37,601 nt of DNA from Paenibacillus artemisiicola (GTDB lineage Bacteria > Bacillota > Bacilli > Paenibacillales > Paenibacillaceae). This document shows positions 7,807-15,754 of this stretch, one piece after another. Positions within the stretch are counted from its first letter, which is position 1, and every line of letters starts with the position of its first letter. The notes beneath the pieces are model-generated. The model made no database searches and had not been told where the DNA came from. It worked only from the letters and a program-made list of their open reading frames with translations. The translations under genes were made by a program, and so were the position numbers. The stretch spans positions 1-37,601 of the forward strand of contig NZ_JAGGDJ010000052.1 in the NCBI RefSeq assembly GCF_017652985.1, in the 5' to 3' direction.

Positions 7807-9612
7807 ATGATGGAACCTTGGATTGGCGATAAATGGATGATGCTCCTGCTCGCGCTGGCGATCCATTTATTCGCGTCGATGACCATTTATAGCATGATCG
7901 GCCAGCTCAAGCGGGTGCGGGCCATGCATCCGTACTGGCTGCTGAGCGGCGCGCTCGTCTACGCGCTCGGCCTGTGGGTCAGCCATTTCATCATCCTGCT
8001 GACGTCCGACTCGATGATCGCCATCGACTGGACGAGCGCGGTCAAGCTGTTCGGCATCATGGCCTGCACGTACGGCTCGTTCCGGCTGCTGGGCTCCCGG
8101 GCGTCGTACGCCGTCCGGCTGTTCGGCGGCAGCCTGCTCATGGCGCTCGGCGCGAATCTCGTGCTGTACACCGCGCTGCTCGGCAACCAGGCGGAAGCGT
8201 TCCGCGTCGATCCGAGCTTCGTGCTGTTCACGTTCCTGTTCGGCTTCGTCGGCACGGCCGGCTCGCTCTACCTGTTCGACCGCAAAGCCGGTTCGCCGCT
8301 GGTGCCCGGCCTGCTGCTCGGCCTGACGGACATGGTCATGGAGCTGTTCGGGCTCGGCACGGTCACGAGCGTCGACGCCGGCTACGTCCTGACCGCCGAC
8401 CGGCTCAACGATTACATGCAGCTGCTGTCCATCGTGCTCGGCCTCGCGACGCTCGTCATCTTCGCGTTCAGCCTGGTCGCGCGCTACGTGGACCGCCGGT
8501 ACACGTCCATCAACGAGCGCTACAAGCTGCTCGTCGAGAATTCCATCGACATGATCGCCGTCATCCGCGACGAGCATTGGGAATACATCAACCGCTCCGG
8601 CATGCGCATGTTCGAGGCCGAGAGCGGACGCGACCTGATCGGCCGCAGCATCTACCTGCACCTGCAGCCGAAGTTCCACGCGCCGATGCGGCATCTGCTG
8701 CAGACGCCGCGGCCGAAGGAGCGGCAGTCGCCGATCGAGATGGACTGGTTCACCGCGCAGGGCGGGACGCTGCATACGGAGGTCATCGAATCGGTCACGA
8801 AGCTGTCGGGCCAGCCGGTCACGCAGGTGATCATCCGGGACATCTCGGAGCGGAAGAAGAACGAGGAGCTGCTGATCAATTCCGAGAAGCTGTACGTCGC
8901 CGGGCAGCTCGCCGCGGGCATCGCCCACGAGATCCGCAATCCGCTGACGTCGCTCAAGGGCTTCCTGCAGCTGATCGCCTCCGGCCGGAGCAGCAAGAAC
9001 TACTACGACATCATGAAATCGGAGCTGACCCGCATCGAGTCGATCGTCAGCGAGCTGCTTATGCTGTCCAAGCCGCAGATCTACGACCTGTCGCATCAGG
9101 ACATCCGCGTGCTGATCGCGGATACGATTACCTTGCTGGAGGCGCAGGCGATCCTGCACGACATCGTGATCGAGGCGAATCTCGGCGACGAGCCGCTCTG
9201 GGTGCACGGCGTGGAAAACCAGCTCAAGCAGGTGTTCATCAACGTGATCAAAAACGCGATCGAGGTCATGCTGGACGGCGGAAGCATCGACGTCGCCTGC
9301 ATGCGCGACGCGGGCGGGCGCATCGTCGTGCGGATCGCGGACCGGGGACCCGGCATCGCGGAGGACCAACTGGCGAAGATCGGGCAGCCGTTCTATACGA
9401 CGAAGGAGAAGGGCACGGGCCTCGGCCTTATGGTGACGTACAAGATCGTGGACAACCACCAGGGGAGCGTCGTGGTCAACAGCCGCGTCGGGGAAGGCAC
9501 GACGTTCGACATCCTGCTGCCGTACCAGGCGCCGCCGGGCGCCGAAGAGTCGGGCCGGGGCAAGGTCATTTCGCTGCACCGGTACCGCGAAGACAACGAA
9601 AGCGCGTCTTAG
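7807..9612 (+). CDS. Membrane sensor histidine kinase (MHYT-like sensor, PAS, HisKA, HATPase)
   Basis: A 601-residue kinase resembling the sporulation-kinase group. Residues 10-226 form about seven transmembrane helices with remnants of an MHYT sensor: FASMTIYSMIG at 22-32 and LGLWVSHFI at 54-62. The final AMHYTGM motif has become VMELFGLG. A PAS domain follows (about 236-348), then HisKA with the phosphorylation site His374 in GIAHEIRNPLTSLKGF, and the ATPase domain with NVIKNAIEVM, DRGPGI and GTGLGL. The ATG at 7807 is preferred (GGAG 7 bases upstream) to the ATG at 7765, which has none. No response regulator is adjacent, as for orphan phosphorelay kinases feeding Spo0F/Spo0A. That role is inference. 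Confidence 0.9.
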   Translation: MMEPWIGDKWMMLLLALAIHLFASMTIYSMIGQLKRVRAMHPYWLLSGALVYALGLWVSHFIILLTSDSMIAIDWTSAVKLFGIMACTYGSFRLLGSRASYAVRLFGGSLLMALGANLVLYTALLGNQAEAFRVDPSFVLFTFLFGFVGTAGSLYLFDRKAGSPLVPGLLLGLTDMVMELFGLGTVTSVDAGYVLTADRLNDYMQLLSIVLGLATLVIFAFSLVARYVDRRYTSINERYKLLVENSIDMIAVIRDEHWEYINRSGMRMFEAESGRDLIGRSIYLHLQPKFHAPMRHLLQTPRPKERQSPIEMDWFTAQGGTLHTEVIESVTKLSGQPVTQVIIRDISERKKNEELLINSEKLYVAGQLAAGIAHEIRNPLTSLKGFLQLIASGRSSKNYYDIMKSELTRIESIVSELLMLSKPQIYDLSHQDIRVLIADTITLLEAQAILHDIVIEANLGDEPLWVHGVENQLKQVFINVIKNAIEVMLDGGSIDVACMRDAGGRIVVRIADRGPGIAEDQLAKIGQPFYTTKEKGTGLGLMVTYKIVDNHQGSVVVNSRVGEGTTFDILLPYQAPPGAEESGRGKVISLHRYREDNESAS

Positions 9613-9821
9613 TCCGCCATAAGTCGTTCCGTTCGCCGGATCCGGCGGCCGGTTTTCGCTGCCAATGGCGGCGGAAGCCGGCCGTTTTCGCGCGCGGCGG
9701 ACGCGGCGGCGAACGGCTTCGGCGCGGATGGAAACGAAAGACCGGTGGGGCGGAAGGCGCGTAAACGGCGTATAGGGAGGAAAGGGACCGCGCGCTTTTT
9801 TATCTTCGCCCGCGGATCGTC

Positions 9822-9827
9822 TATAAT
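9822..9827 (+). promoter_or_regulatory. Perfect -10 box before the AlkC-like gene
   Basis: TATAAT 24 bp upstream of the start codon, just before the GGAAGGAGG ribosome site. The -35 (TTTATC at 9799-9804, 17-bp spacing) is poor. The rest of the 9613-9851 gap is GC-rich with no gene or clear terminator. Confidence 0.5.
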
Positions 9828-9851
9828 AGCGGAAGGAGGCGAGAGAAGAAC

Positions 9852-11006
9852 ATGCCCGAACCGTTGAAAGCGATGTATGATCTGCCGTTTCTCCGGCAGT
9901 TCGCGGCGATCGTGTCGTCCGCTTGGCCGGCCTTCCCCGGGGAGGACTTCGTCCGGCGCGCGACCGCCGCGGGCTGGGAGGAGCTGGAGCTGAAGGGCCG
10001 CATGCGGCGGATTACGACGTCGCTCGGGGAGACGCTGCCCCCGAATTATCCGGAAGCGCTTGACGTGCTGCTGTCCGTCTGCGACCGGTGCGGCGGCTTT
10101 CCTTATTTGTTTTTTCCCGATTTCGTCGAAACGTACGGCCTGGACGACTGGGAGCGGTCGATGGCCGCGCTGGAGCGCTTCACCGTCCAATCCTCGGCGG
10201 AATTCGCGATCCGGCCGTTCATCCTGCGGGAGCCCGAACGGACGATGGTGCGGATGGCGGAGTGGTCCCGCCACGGCAACGAGCACGTCCGCCGGCTGGC
10301 CAGCGAAGGCTGCCGGCCCCGCCTGCCGTGGGCGCAGGCGCTGCCTCCGTTCAAGCGCGACCCGTCGCCGATCCTGCCGATTCTGGAGCAATTGAAGGCC
10401 GATCCGTCCCTGTACGTGCGCAAGAGCGTGGCGAACAACCTGAACGACATCGCCAAGGATCATCCGGACGTCGTCAAGGCGATCGCCGCGCGTTGGATGG
10501 GCCGGAATCCGCTGACCGACTGGATCGTCCGGCGGGGCTGCCGCTCGCTCGTCGGCGCCGCCGATCCGGAGGCGCTGGCGCTGTTCGGCTACGAGGGAAC
10601 GGCCGCCGCGGACTTGGTCGCGGCCGCCGAGCTCGTGGCGGCGCATCCCGAAGCGGAGCTCGGGGGCAGCACGGAGCTGCAGTACGCGCTGCGGCTGAAG
10701 GACGAGGGAGCGGGGCCGGTCCGGCTGCGGCTGGAGCTCGGCGTCGGCTACGTGAAGTCCGGCGGCAAAGTATCGGAGAAGCGCTTCCTGCTCGGCGATA
10801 AGCGCGCGATGCCCGGCGCGGGCATCCAAGGCGCGAAGCGGATCGACTGGAAGGACCTGTCGACGCGCAAGCATTACGCGGGGCCGCACCGGCTGGCGCT
10901 GCTCGTGAACGGTGCGGCCGTCGCGGAGACGTCCGTCCTGCTGCGGGACGGGGCGCAAGCGGCGCGGGCGGCGGGCGCCGCCCCGGCAAGGAGCGATGAC
11001 GCATGA
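9852..11006 (+). CDS. AlkC-type DNA glycosylase (alkylation repair)
   Basis: A 384-residue protein of the AlkC/AlkD HEAT-like DNA glycosylase superfamily, which excises alkylated purines such as 3-methyladenine. AlkC hallmarks are seen in order: RMRRITTSLGETLPPNYPEA, FVETYGLDDWERSMAALERF, SSAEFAIRPFI, NEHVRRLASEGCRPRLPWA and SLYVRKSVANNLNDIAKDHP. The helical domain ends near residue 245. The remaining ~140 residues are beta-rich and fit the Ig-like C-terminal domain known in a subset of AlkC proteins. The start has GGAAGGAGG upstream. Its TGA overlaps the ATG of the next gene (ATGA), so the two are translationally coupled. Confidence 0.88.
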   Translation: MPEPLKAMYDLPFLRQFAAIVSSAWPAFPGEDFVRRATAAGWEELELKGRMRRITTSLGETLPPNYPEALDVLLSVCDRCGGFPYLFFPDFVETYGLDDWERSMAALERFTVQSSAEFAIRPFILREPERTMVRMAEWSRHGNEHVRRLASEGCRPRLPWAQALPPFKRDPSPILPILEQLKADPSLYVRKSVANNLNDIAKDHPDVVKAIAARWMGRNPLTDWIVRRGCRSLVGAADPEALALFGYEGTAAADLVAAAELVAAHPEAELGGSTELQYALRLKDEGAGPVRLRLELGVGYVKSGGKVSEKRFLLGDKRAMPGAGIQGAKRIDWKDLSTRKHYAGPHRLALLVNGAAVAETSVLLRDGAQAARAAGAAPARSDDA

Positions 11007-12055
11007 CGATCGGAGCGCGCGTCGTCAAGACCGGCCTGGCCGTGGCGCTGGCCGTGTACGTCAGCACGCTGCTGGGCTTCCCGTCGCCGATCATTTCCGC
11101 GGTCGCCGCGATCTTCACGATCCAGCCGTCGATCTCGCGTTCCTGGCAGCAGGTGGTGGAGCAGGTGCAGACGAACGTGCTCGGCGCCCTGCTCGCGCTG
11201 GCCGCGGTCCGGCTGTTCGGGCAGACGCCGATCGCCCTCGGCATGGTGTGCATCATCGTCATTCTCGTCTGCATCCGGCTGCGGATGGAAAGCACCGTGG
11301 GCCTGACGCTCGTTACGGTGGTGGCCGTCATGGAGGCCAACAACCAGGCGGGCTGGCAGTTCGCGGTCGAGCGGCTGCTCATGGTGCTGACGGGGATGGC
11401 CGCGGCGTTCGTGGTGAACATCCTCGTGCTCCCGCCGCGGCCGCGCAAGCAGTTCATCGCGCAGGTGCACGACGCGCACGACCAACTGTCGCTGCTGCTG
11501 CGCATGGCGATCTCGAACGAGATGAAGGAGAGCGTCCACCGCGACGAGAAGGAGAAGCTGCAGGGCAAGCTGCGCAAGCTCGACGAGGCGCACCGGCTGT
11601 TCGAGGAGGAGCGGCCGCTGATGCCGAACCGCAAGCAGGCGAACGCGCGGCAGCTGATTCTGTCCAGGCACTTGATCAAGGCGCTGCACAAAGGCGTGGA
11701 CCTGCTGGAAGCGGTGGAGGAGCATTACTTCGCCGTCTCGGGGTCGGAGGCGTGGGCGCAGCGGTTCGACCAACAGATCGAGGAGCTGTCGAAGTACCAC
11801 GAGCATCTGCTGCTCAAGCTCGAAGGCAAGATGAAGGCGAACGCCGCCATCGAGCCGGAGGAGGAGCGGGAAGGCCGGCTAATCGCGCAGCTGAGCGATT
11901 ATTTGCACCGGAGTCCCGAGGAATACAAGCGGCTCGTCTTCGTCGCGTCGACGATGCTGGAATACGCCTACCATCTGCGCCGGCTCGACCGCGTCGCGGA
12001 CCAGGTCCAGCAGCGCCGGGAGGCGGAGGCGGCGGAAGCGCAGCGACCCGTTTAG
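11003..12055 (+). CDS. Aromatic acid exporter family membrane protein (DUF939-like)
   Basis: A 350-residue protein with four to five transmembrane helices in residues 1-145 (GLAVALAVYVSTLLGFPSPI, AAIFTIQPSISRSWQQVVEQ, LLALAAVRLFG, LLMVLTGMAAAFVVNILVLP), followed by a long charged, helical cytosolic region. This is the layout of the bacillar ArAE/FUSC-like family (YgaE/YqjA type). The QPSISRSWQQ segment is characteristic. The substrate is unproven; the family is linked to efflux of aromatic acids. The start overlaps the AlkC stop by 4 bases, with AAGGAG upstream. Directly behind the TAG stop lies an 11-bp tandem repeat. Confidence 0.85.
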   Translation: MTIGARVVKTGLAVALAVYVSTLLGFPSPIISAVAAIFTIQPSISRSWQQVVEQVQTNVLGALLALAAVRLFGQTPIALGMVCIIVILVCIRLRMESTVGLTLVTVVAVMEANNQAGWQFAVERLLMVLTGMAAAFVVNILVLPPRPRKQFIAQVHDAHDQLSLLLRMAISNEMKESVHRDEKEKLQGKLRKLDEAHRLFEEERPLMPNRKQANARQLILSRHLIKALHKGVDLLEAVEEHYFAVSGSEAWAQRFDQQIEELSKYHEHLLLKLEGKMKANAAIEPEEEREGRLIAQLSDYLHRSPEEYKRLVFVASTMLEYAYHLRRLDRVADQVQQRREAEAAEAQRPV

Positions 12056-12152
12056 CGGCAGCCAAACGGCGGCCTGCCGCAGCCAAACGGCAGCCAGCCG
12101 CAGCCAAACGGCAGCCAAACGGCAGCCAAACGGCAGCCCGGCCGCAGCCAAA
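12056..12152 (+). repeat. Tandem repeat of CGGCAGCCAAA
   Basis: About nine imperfect copies of a 10-11 bp unit, CGGCAGCCAAA, run directly from the exporter stop codon. Perfect copies lie at 12056-12066, 12109-12119 and 12120-12130; others have lost one base or drifted. Read past the stop in the exporter frame it would encode QPNG-type repeats. Confidence 0.85.
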
Positions 12153-12218
12153 CGACCGCCGATAGCCGCCGTTCTCGCCGCCTTGGCGCACGCCGAGGCA
12201 GGACCGAACGGCCTGCCG

Positions 12219-12242
12219 ACCGCGCATGGCGCGGTTTTTTTT
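12219..12242 (+). terminator. Terminator of the AlkC/exporter operon
   Basis: A 7-bp stem (ACCGCGC with GCGCGGT, loop ATG) followed by eight T, a textbook intrinsic terminator placed past the tandem repeat. Confidence 0.88.
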
Positions 12243-12292
12243 ATGCCCGTACGGAGCCGCGGCCCTCGCTCGGCTGCGCCTCCGACGAACGG

Positions 12293-12322
12293 AAGAGCCC
12301 GCCATTTGAATGGCGGGCTCTT
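12293..12322 (-). terminator. Hairpin after the dioxygenase gene
   Basis: A perfect 14-bp inverted repeat (12293-12306 with 12309-12322) with a very short loop, 10 bp past the stop of the minus-strand dioxygenase gene. The T run is short. Confidence 0.65.
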
Positions 12323-12331
12323 CTCGCGGGC

Positions 12332-13171
12332 TTAGCCGGCCGATTCCCGGGCGGGCGCGGTATACACGAGCGGGAAGTCGTCGCCGGTCAGCAGCTCGCC
12401 CGGCTTCACCCGCACGTAATCGTGCATCGGATGCTCGGCGCGCGGCTCGTAGCGGATATGGCCGGGCATGTAGTGGACCGTGATCGCGCGGCGCTTCAGC
12501 TCGGACCGGTTGTGCGGGCTGCCGTGCCAGGTCAGGCTGTGGTGATACCCGACCTGGCCTTTTTTGATTTCGAACGGGACGGCTTCGACGACCGCGCCCG
12601 GCGGCAGCAGATCCGGCTGCTTATGATAAGGCTTGAACGCCTTGTCGCTCGCAAGATGCTTCTGGTGGTTGCCCCATTTATGGCTGCCCGGCACCATCCA
12701 CATGCAGCCGTTCTCGATGACCGCGTCGTCGAGCGCCACCCAAGCGCTGACGAGATCGGCCGGCTGGATGATCGGCCACAGCGGGTGGTCCTGGTGCCAG
12801 CCCGTCGGGCCTCCGGACAGGGGCGGTTTGTATTGGATCTGGTCATGCCACACGCGGAGCTCGCCGGTCCGGCAGAGCTGCGCGACTTCTTCGCAGATGC
12901 GGGGGTTGGCCGCATGCCGGAGGAAGGCGTCGCTGGCCATCCATATATTGACGATCTGGACGACCCGTTCGTTCACGGTCATTTTCATGTTGTCGTACAG
13001 CGTGCCCCCGCCCAGCATGTTATGGTTCAAGACCGGCTTCTTGACCGTCCTGCCTTCCATGACGTCGTCCAGCTCCCGGCGTAGCCGCTCCACCTCGTCC
13101 TCGTCAAGCACGATATCCCCTTTAAGAAATCCGCTGCGGTCGAATTCTTCGATCTGGCTTTGCGTCAGCAT
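12332..13171 (-). CDS. Phytanoyl-CoA dioxygenase (PhyH) family Fe(II)/2-oxoglutarate oxygenase
   Basis: A 279-residue non-haem iron oxygenase. The facial triad is visible as His126 and Asp128 in GWHQDHPLW and His216 in TWHGSPHNRS, with Arg228 in RRAITVHYM as the likely 2-oxoglutarate anchor. Such proteins hydroxylate small molecules; the substrate here is unknown. It is probably not phytanoyl-CoA, because bacterial members of this size act on diverse metabolites. A GAGGTG ribosome site precedes the ATG. It is transcribed away from a family-5 ABC importer from a promoter built like the importer's own, which suggests that its substrate is imported by, or related to the cargo of, that system. 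Confidence 0.9.
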   Translation of the reverse strand: MLTQSQIEEFDRSGFLKGDIVLDEDEVERLRRELDDVMEGRTVKKPVLNHNMLGGGTLYDNMKMTVNERVVQIVNIWMASDAFLRHAANPRICEEVAQLCRTGELRVWHDQIQYKPPLSGGPTGWHQDHPLWPIIQPADLVSAWVALDDAVIENGCMWMVPGSHKWGNHQKHLASDKAFKPYHKQPDLLPPGAVVEAVPFEIKKGQVGYHHSLTWHGSPHNRSELKRRAITVHYMPGHIRYEPRAEHPMHDYVRVKPGELLTGDDFPLVYTAPARESAG

Positions 13172-13216
13172 GCGCTCTGCACCTCACAGGTTTGAATTTG
13201 GCCGTACTCTCGATTC

Positions 13217-13249
13217 CAGCATACTAAGCTTTCGCCCGGATGTATTTAG
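13217..13249 (-). promoter_or_regulatory. Dioxygenase promoter, copy of the divergent element
   Basis: On the minus strand, CTAAATACA (13249-13241), 13 bases, then TTAGTATGCTG (13227-13217). AATACA and TATGCT sit 17 bp apart as -35/-10, predicting a start near 13211 and a ~40-nt leader. The TGGAATCG that follows keeps the left half of a cre site, but the right half is lost. Confidence 0.5.
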
Positions 13250-13358
13250 CAGAATGCCAGGCAGTTTTGCGATTTTTCCATATCGCGAAGTCGAATCGGA
13301 CCTTATTCTGTCGAACGTAACGAAATCTGGGAAAAACGCAAATAAACCTTCTTTTTTT

Positions 13359-13403
13359 CTAAATACAAGCGGGGGGCGCGTTAGTATGATGAAAGCGCAA
13401 TCA
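13359..13403 (+). promoter_or_regulatory. ABC importer promoter with CcpA cre site over the start point
   Basis: CTAAATACA (13359-13367), 13 bases, then TTAGTATGATG (13381-13391), the same layout as the divergent copy. AATACA-17 bp-TATGAT serve as -35/-10. Positions 13389-13403 (ATGAAAGCGCAATCA) fit the cre consensus WTGNAANCGNWNNCW at every fixed position and overlap the predicted start near 13397, a classic repression position. The ~240-nt leader to 13635 holds a 7-bp hairpin (13444-13462) and an AT patch at 13530-13539, but no gene. Confidence 0.55.
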
Positions 13404-13635
13404 TTCTTGCGATGGAACAACGCCTCAGGAGACCATTACGGGAACGCGCCGGGGAGGCGCGTCCGAAAAAGGGGAGGGTTCGTCGTTTCGTTCGGTTTCC
13501 CCCGGTCGCTCCGCAACTATGCGCAAACCTATATATATACGCGGAACGGTCGTCCGTCATCACGGATGCAAGCGATTGCCATGACGAATGGAAAAGCCGG
13601 TAGGTCAGCCAAAAATTAACGGTCGGAGGATGCCT

Positions 13636-15666
13636 ATGAGAAAAAAGAAGCACAGATCGCTCGCGCTATTGTGCGCGGTCGCGCTGATTCTGTCCGCCGC
13701 CTTGAGCGCGTGCGACAGCGGAGGCGGCGGAGGCGCCGAAATCGGAGCCATTAACGATACGGCCAAGGAAGGCGACGCCGCCGGCAACGCCGGCGGCACG
13801 AACGCGAAGGCCGACAACGCGAAGCCGGAGAACGACGCCGATGCCGCGGCGCCGGCGGACGAAGGCGCCGCGCCGGCGGAAGACGTCAAGCTGACCGACT
13901 TCAAGCAGTCGCCGGCGCTGGACAGCTTCGCGGTCGCGTTGAAGGACCGCCTGCCCGAGGACTACAAGATTACGAACGAAATGCCCAGCAGCCTGCTGAA
14001 GTACGAGGTCGGCACGTACGGCGGCACCCTTCGCACGGTGACGTCGGTCGTCGACTGGGACGCGGACGTCTTCATCATGAACGACGAGGCGCTGCTGAAC
14101 ACGCCGGGCCTGCTCGGCGAAGAGGTCACGGGCAACGTCTTGAAGAGCTACGAGATGAGCGACGACGAGAAGACCTTCACGTTCCATATGCGCAAGGGAC
14201 TGAAGTGGTCGGACGGCCAGCCGGTGACGACCGAGGACGTCCGGTTCGCCGTCGAGGACGTGCTGTTCAACAAGGAGCTGACGCCGATCTTCCCCGCTTG
14301 GCTGAACGCGGGCGGCGATCCGAACGGCAAGCCGTTCGCGTTCGAGCTGATCGACGAGTACACCTTCAAGCTCAGCTTCGACCAGCCGTACGGCGGTTTG
14401 CTGCTCAGCCTGGCGGTCCAGGGCTGGCGCGGGTACACCGACCTGCTGAAGCCGGCGCATTTTCTGAAGAACTACCACACCAAGTATACGGAGCTCGCCA
14501 AGCTGGAGCCGGAGATCAAGAAGGCCGGATTCAAGAAGGGCGAGTGGGTGAATCTCTTCAATGACGTGGACGTCACGAACTGGGATCTCACGAAGCCCAG
14601 AGCCATCGGCTTCCCGGTGCTCTATCCGTGGATGATGACGAAGAAGACGAACACGACGGCGACCTTCGAGCGCAACCCGTATTATTTCAAGGTCGACTCC
14701 GCGGGCAACCAGCTCCCGTACATCGATAAAATCCAAAGCACGCTCGTTCAGGACATCGAGATGGTCACGCTGAAGACGATCGCCGGCGAGGTCGACTTCT
14801 CCCGCGAATCGGCGTCCCTGGTCAAGATGCCGCTGTACCGCGAGAACGAGAGCAAGGGCTTCAAGGCGCTGCTCAGCAATCTTCACGTGTCGCCGACGGA
14901 CATCTTCCTGAATCTCAGCAGCAGCGACAAGAACTGGTCGCAGGTCGTGAACGACGTGCGGTTCCGCAAGGCGCTCAGCCTCGCGCTCGACCGCGACGAG
15001 ATCATCGACTCCATCTATTACGGGTTCGCGGAGAAGAACAGCTGGCAGGATTCCACGTACAACGTGGACGAAGCCAACAAGCTGCTCGACGAGATGGGGA
15101 TGAAGAAGGGCTCCGACGGCTTCCGGGCCGGACCGGACGGCAAGAAGTTCACGATTCCGCTCGAAGTCGGCGCGCAGGCGCCCGACATCGTGCCGATGAC
15201 CGAGCTCGTCGTCGAGATGTGGAAGCAGCTCGGCCTCGACGTCACGATGAAGAAGATCGACGGGACGCTGTGGGGCAAGCGCAACGAGGCGAACGAGCTG
15301 AAGGCGACCATCATCTGGGCGGCCGACCCGATGTGGTATTACGGCGATTGGGGTCAGGGCATCTGGGGGCCGGCCTGGAACCTGTACAATACCTCCGGAG
15401 GCAAGAAAGGCGTCAAGCCGCCGGACGACGTCGCGGCGTTCTACCAGAGCCTGGCAAGGGCGAACGTCGCCAATCCGAAGGACGCCAAGGCGATCGTCGA
15501 CAATGAGATCAAAAAAGCGCTCGGCGACAAATTCTACTTCATCGTACCGCTTCAGAACGTCAAGCAGCCGCTCATCGTGAACGCGAAGCTGCGCAACGTC
15601 GGCAACGAGAACGCGCTTGCGGTCGCGACCGATTACGCCGGCGAGCAGCTGTTCTTCGGCAAGTAA
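13636..15666 (+). CDS. ABC transporter family-5 solute-binding lipoprotein
   Basis: A 676-residue extracellular binding protein of the peptide/opine/nickel (SBP_bac_5) family. A lipoprotein signal (MRKKKHRSLALLCAVALIL) ends in the lipobox LSAC, giving Cys about residue 26. A long low-complexity Gly/Ala/Asp/Glu linker (about 27-90) follows, then the family-5 core with KGLKWSDGQPVTTEDVRFAV. The ATG at 13636 is chosen because GGAGG ends 6 bases upstream; the ATG at 13630 is too close. It is larger than typical DppA/OppA (~540), closer to the Paenibacillus group often found in carbohydrate loci. The cargo is unknown. It is the first gene of the importer operon. Confidence 0.92.
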   Translation: MRKKKHRSLALLCAVALILSAALSACDSGGGGGAEIGAINDTAKEGDAAGNAGGTNAKADNAKPENDADAAAPADEGAAPAEDVKLTDFKQSPALDSFAVALKDRLPEDYKITNEMPSSLLKYEVGTYGGTLRTVTSVVDWDADVFIMNDEALLNTPGLLGEEVTGNVLKSYEMSDDEKTFTFHMRKGLKWSDGQPVTTEDVRFAVEDVLFNKELTPIFPAWLNAGGDPNGKPFAFELIDEYTFKLSFDQPYGGLLLSLAVQGWRGYTDLLKPAHFLKNYHTKYTELAKLEPEIKKAGFKKGEWVNLFNDVDVTNWDLTKPRAIGFPVLYPWMMTKKTNTTATFERNPYYFKVDSAGNQLPYIDKIQSTLVQDIEMVTLKTIAGEVDFSRESASLVKMPLYRENESKGFKALLSNLHVSPTDIFLNLSSSDKNWSQVVNDVRFRKALSLALDRDEIIDSIYYGFAEKNSWQDSTYNVDEANKLLDEMGMKKGSDGFRAGPDGKKFTIPLEVGAQAPDIVPMTELVVEMWKQLGLDVTMKKIDGTLWGKRNEANELKATIIWAADPMWYYGDWGQGIWGPAWNLYNTSGGKKGVKPPDDVAAFYQSLARANVANPKDAKAIVDNEIKKALGDKFYFIVPLQNVKQPLIVNAKLRNVGNENALAVATDYAGEQLFFGK

Positions 15667-15681
15667 GCCCAGGCTCGGCAT

Positions 15682-15728
15682 CGCCCAGGAGCAACGGCAG
15701 CGTCTTTGCCGCCTGGGCGCTGCCGTTT
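15682..15728 (+). promoter_or_regulatory. Competing hairpins between binding protein and permease genes
   Basis: Two stems share bases: CGCCCAGG (15682-15689) with CCTGGGCG (15712-15719), and AACGGCAGCG (15693-15702) with CGCTGCCGTT (15718-15727) followed by TTGAG. Such structures after binding-protein genes commonly stabilise or partly terminate the mRNA, so the binding protein is made in excess. Confidence 0.5.
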
Positions 15729-15754
15729 GAGCCATTCCCGAGAGGAGGGAGCGC

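Noticed and set aside
12056..12152. Short regular repeats resembling a CRISPR array
   Set aside because: The unit is 10-11 bp, directly tandem, with no spacers and no cas genes nearby.
13404..13635. A riboswitch or T-box in the importer leader
   Set aside because: I find only one modest hairpin (13444-13462) and no recognisable conserved core or terminator.
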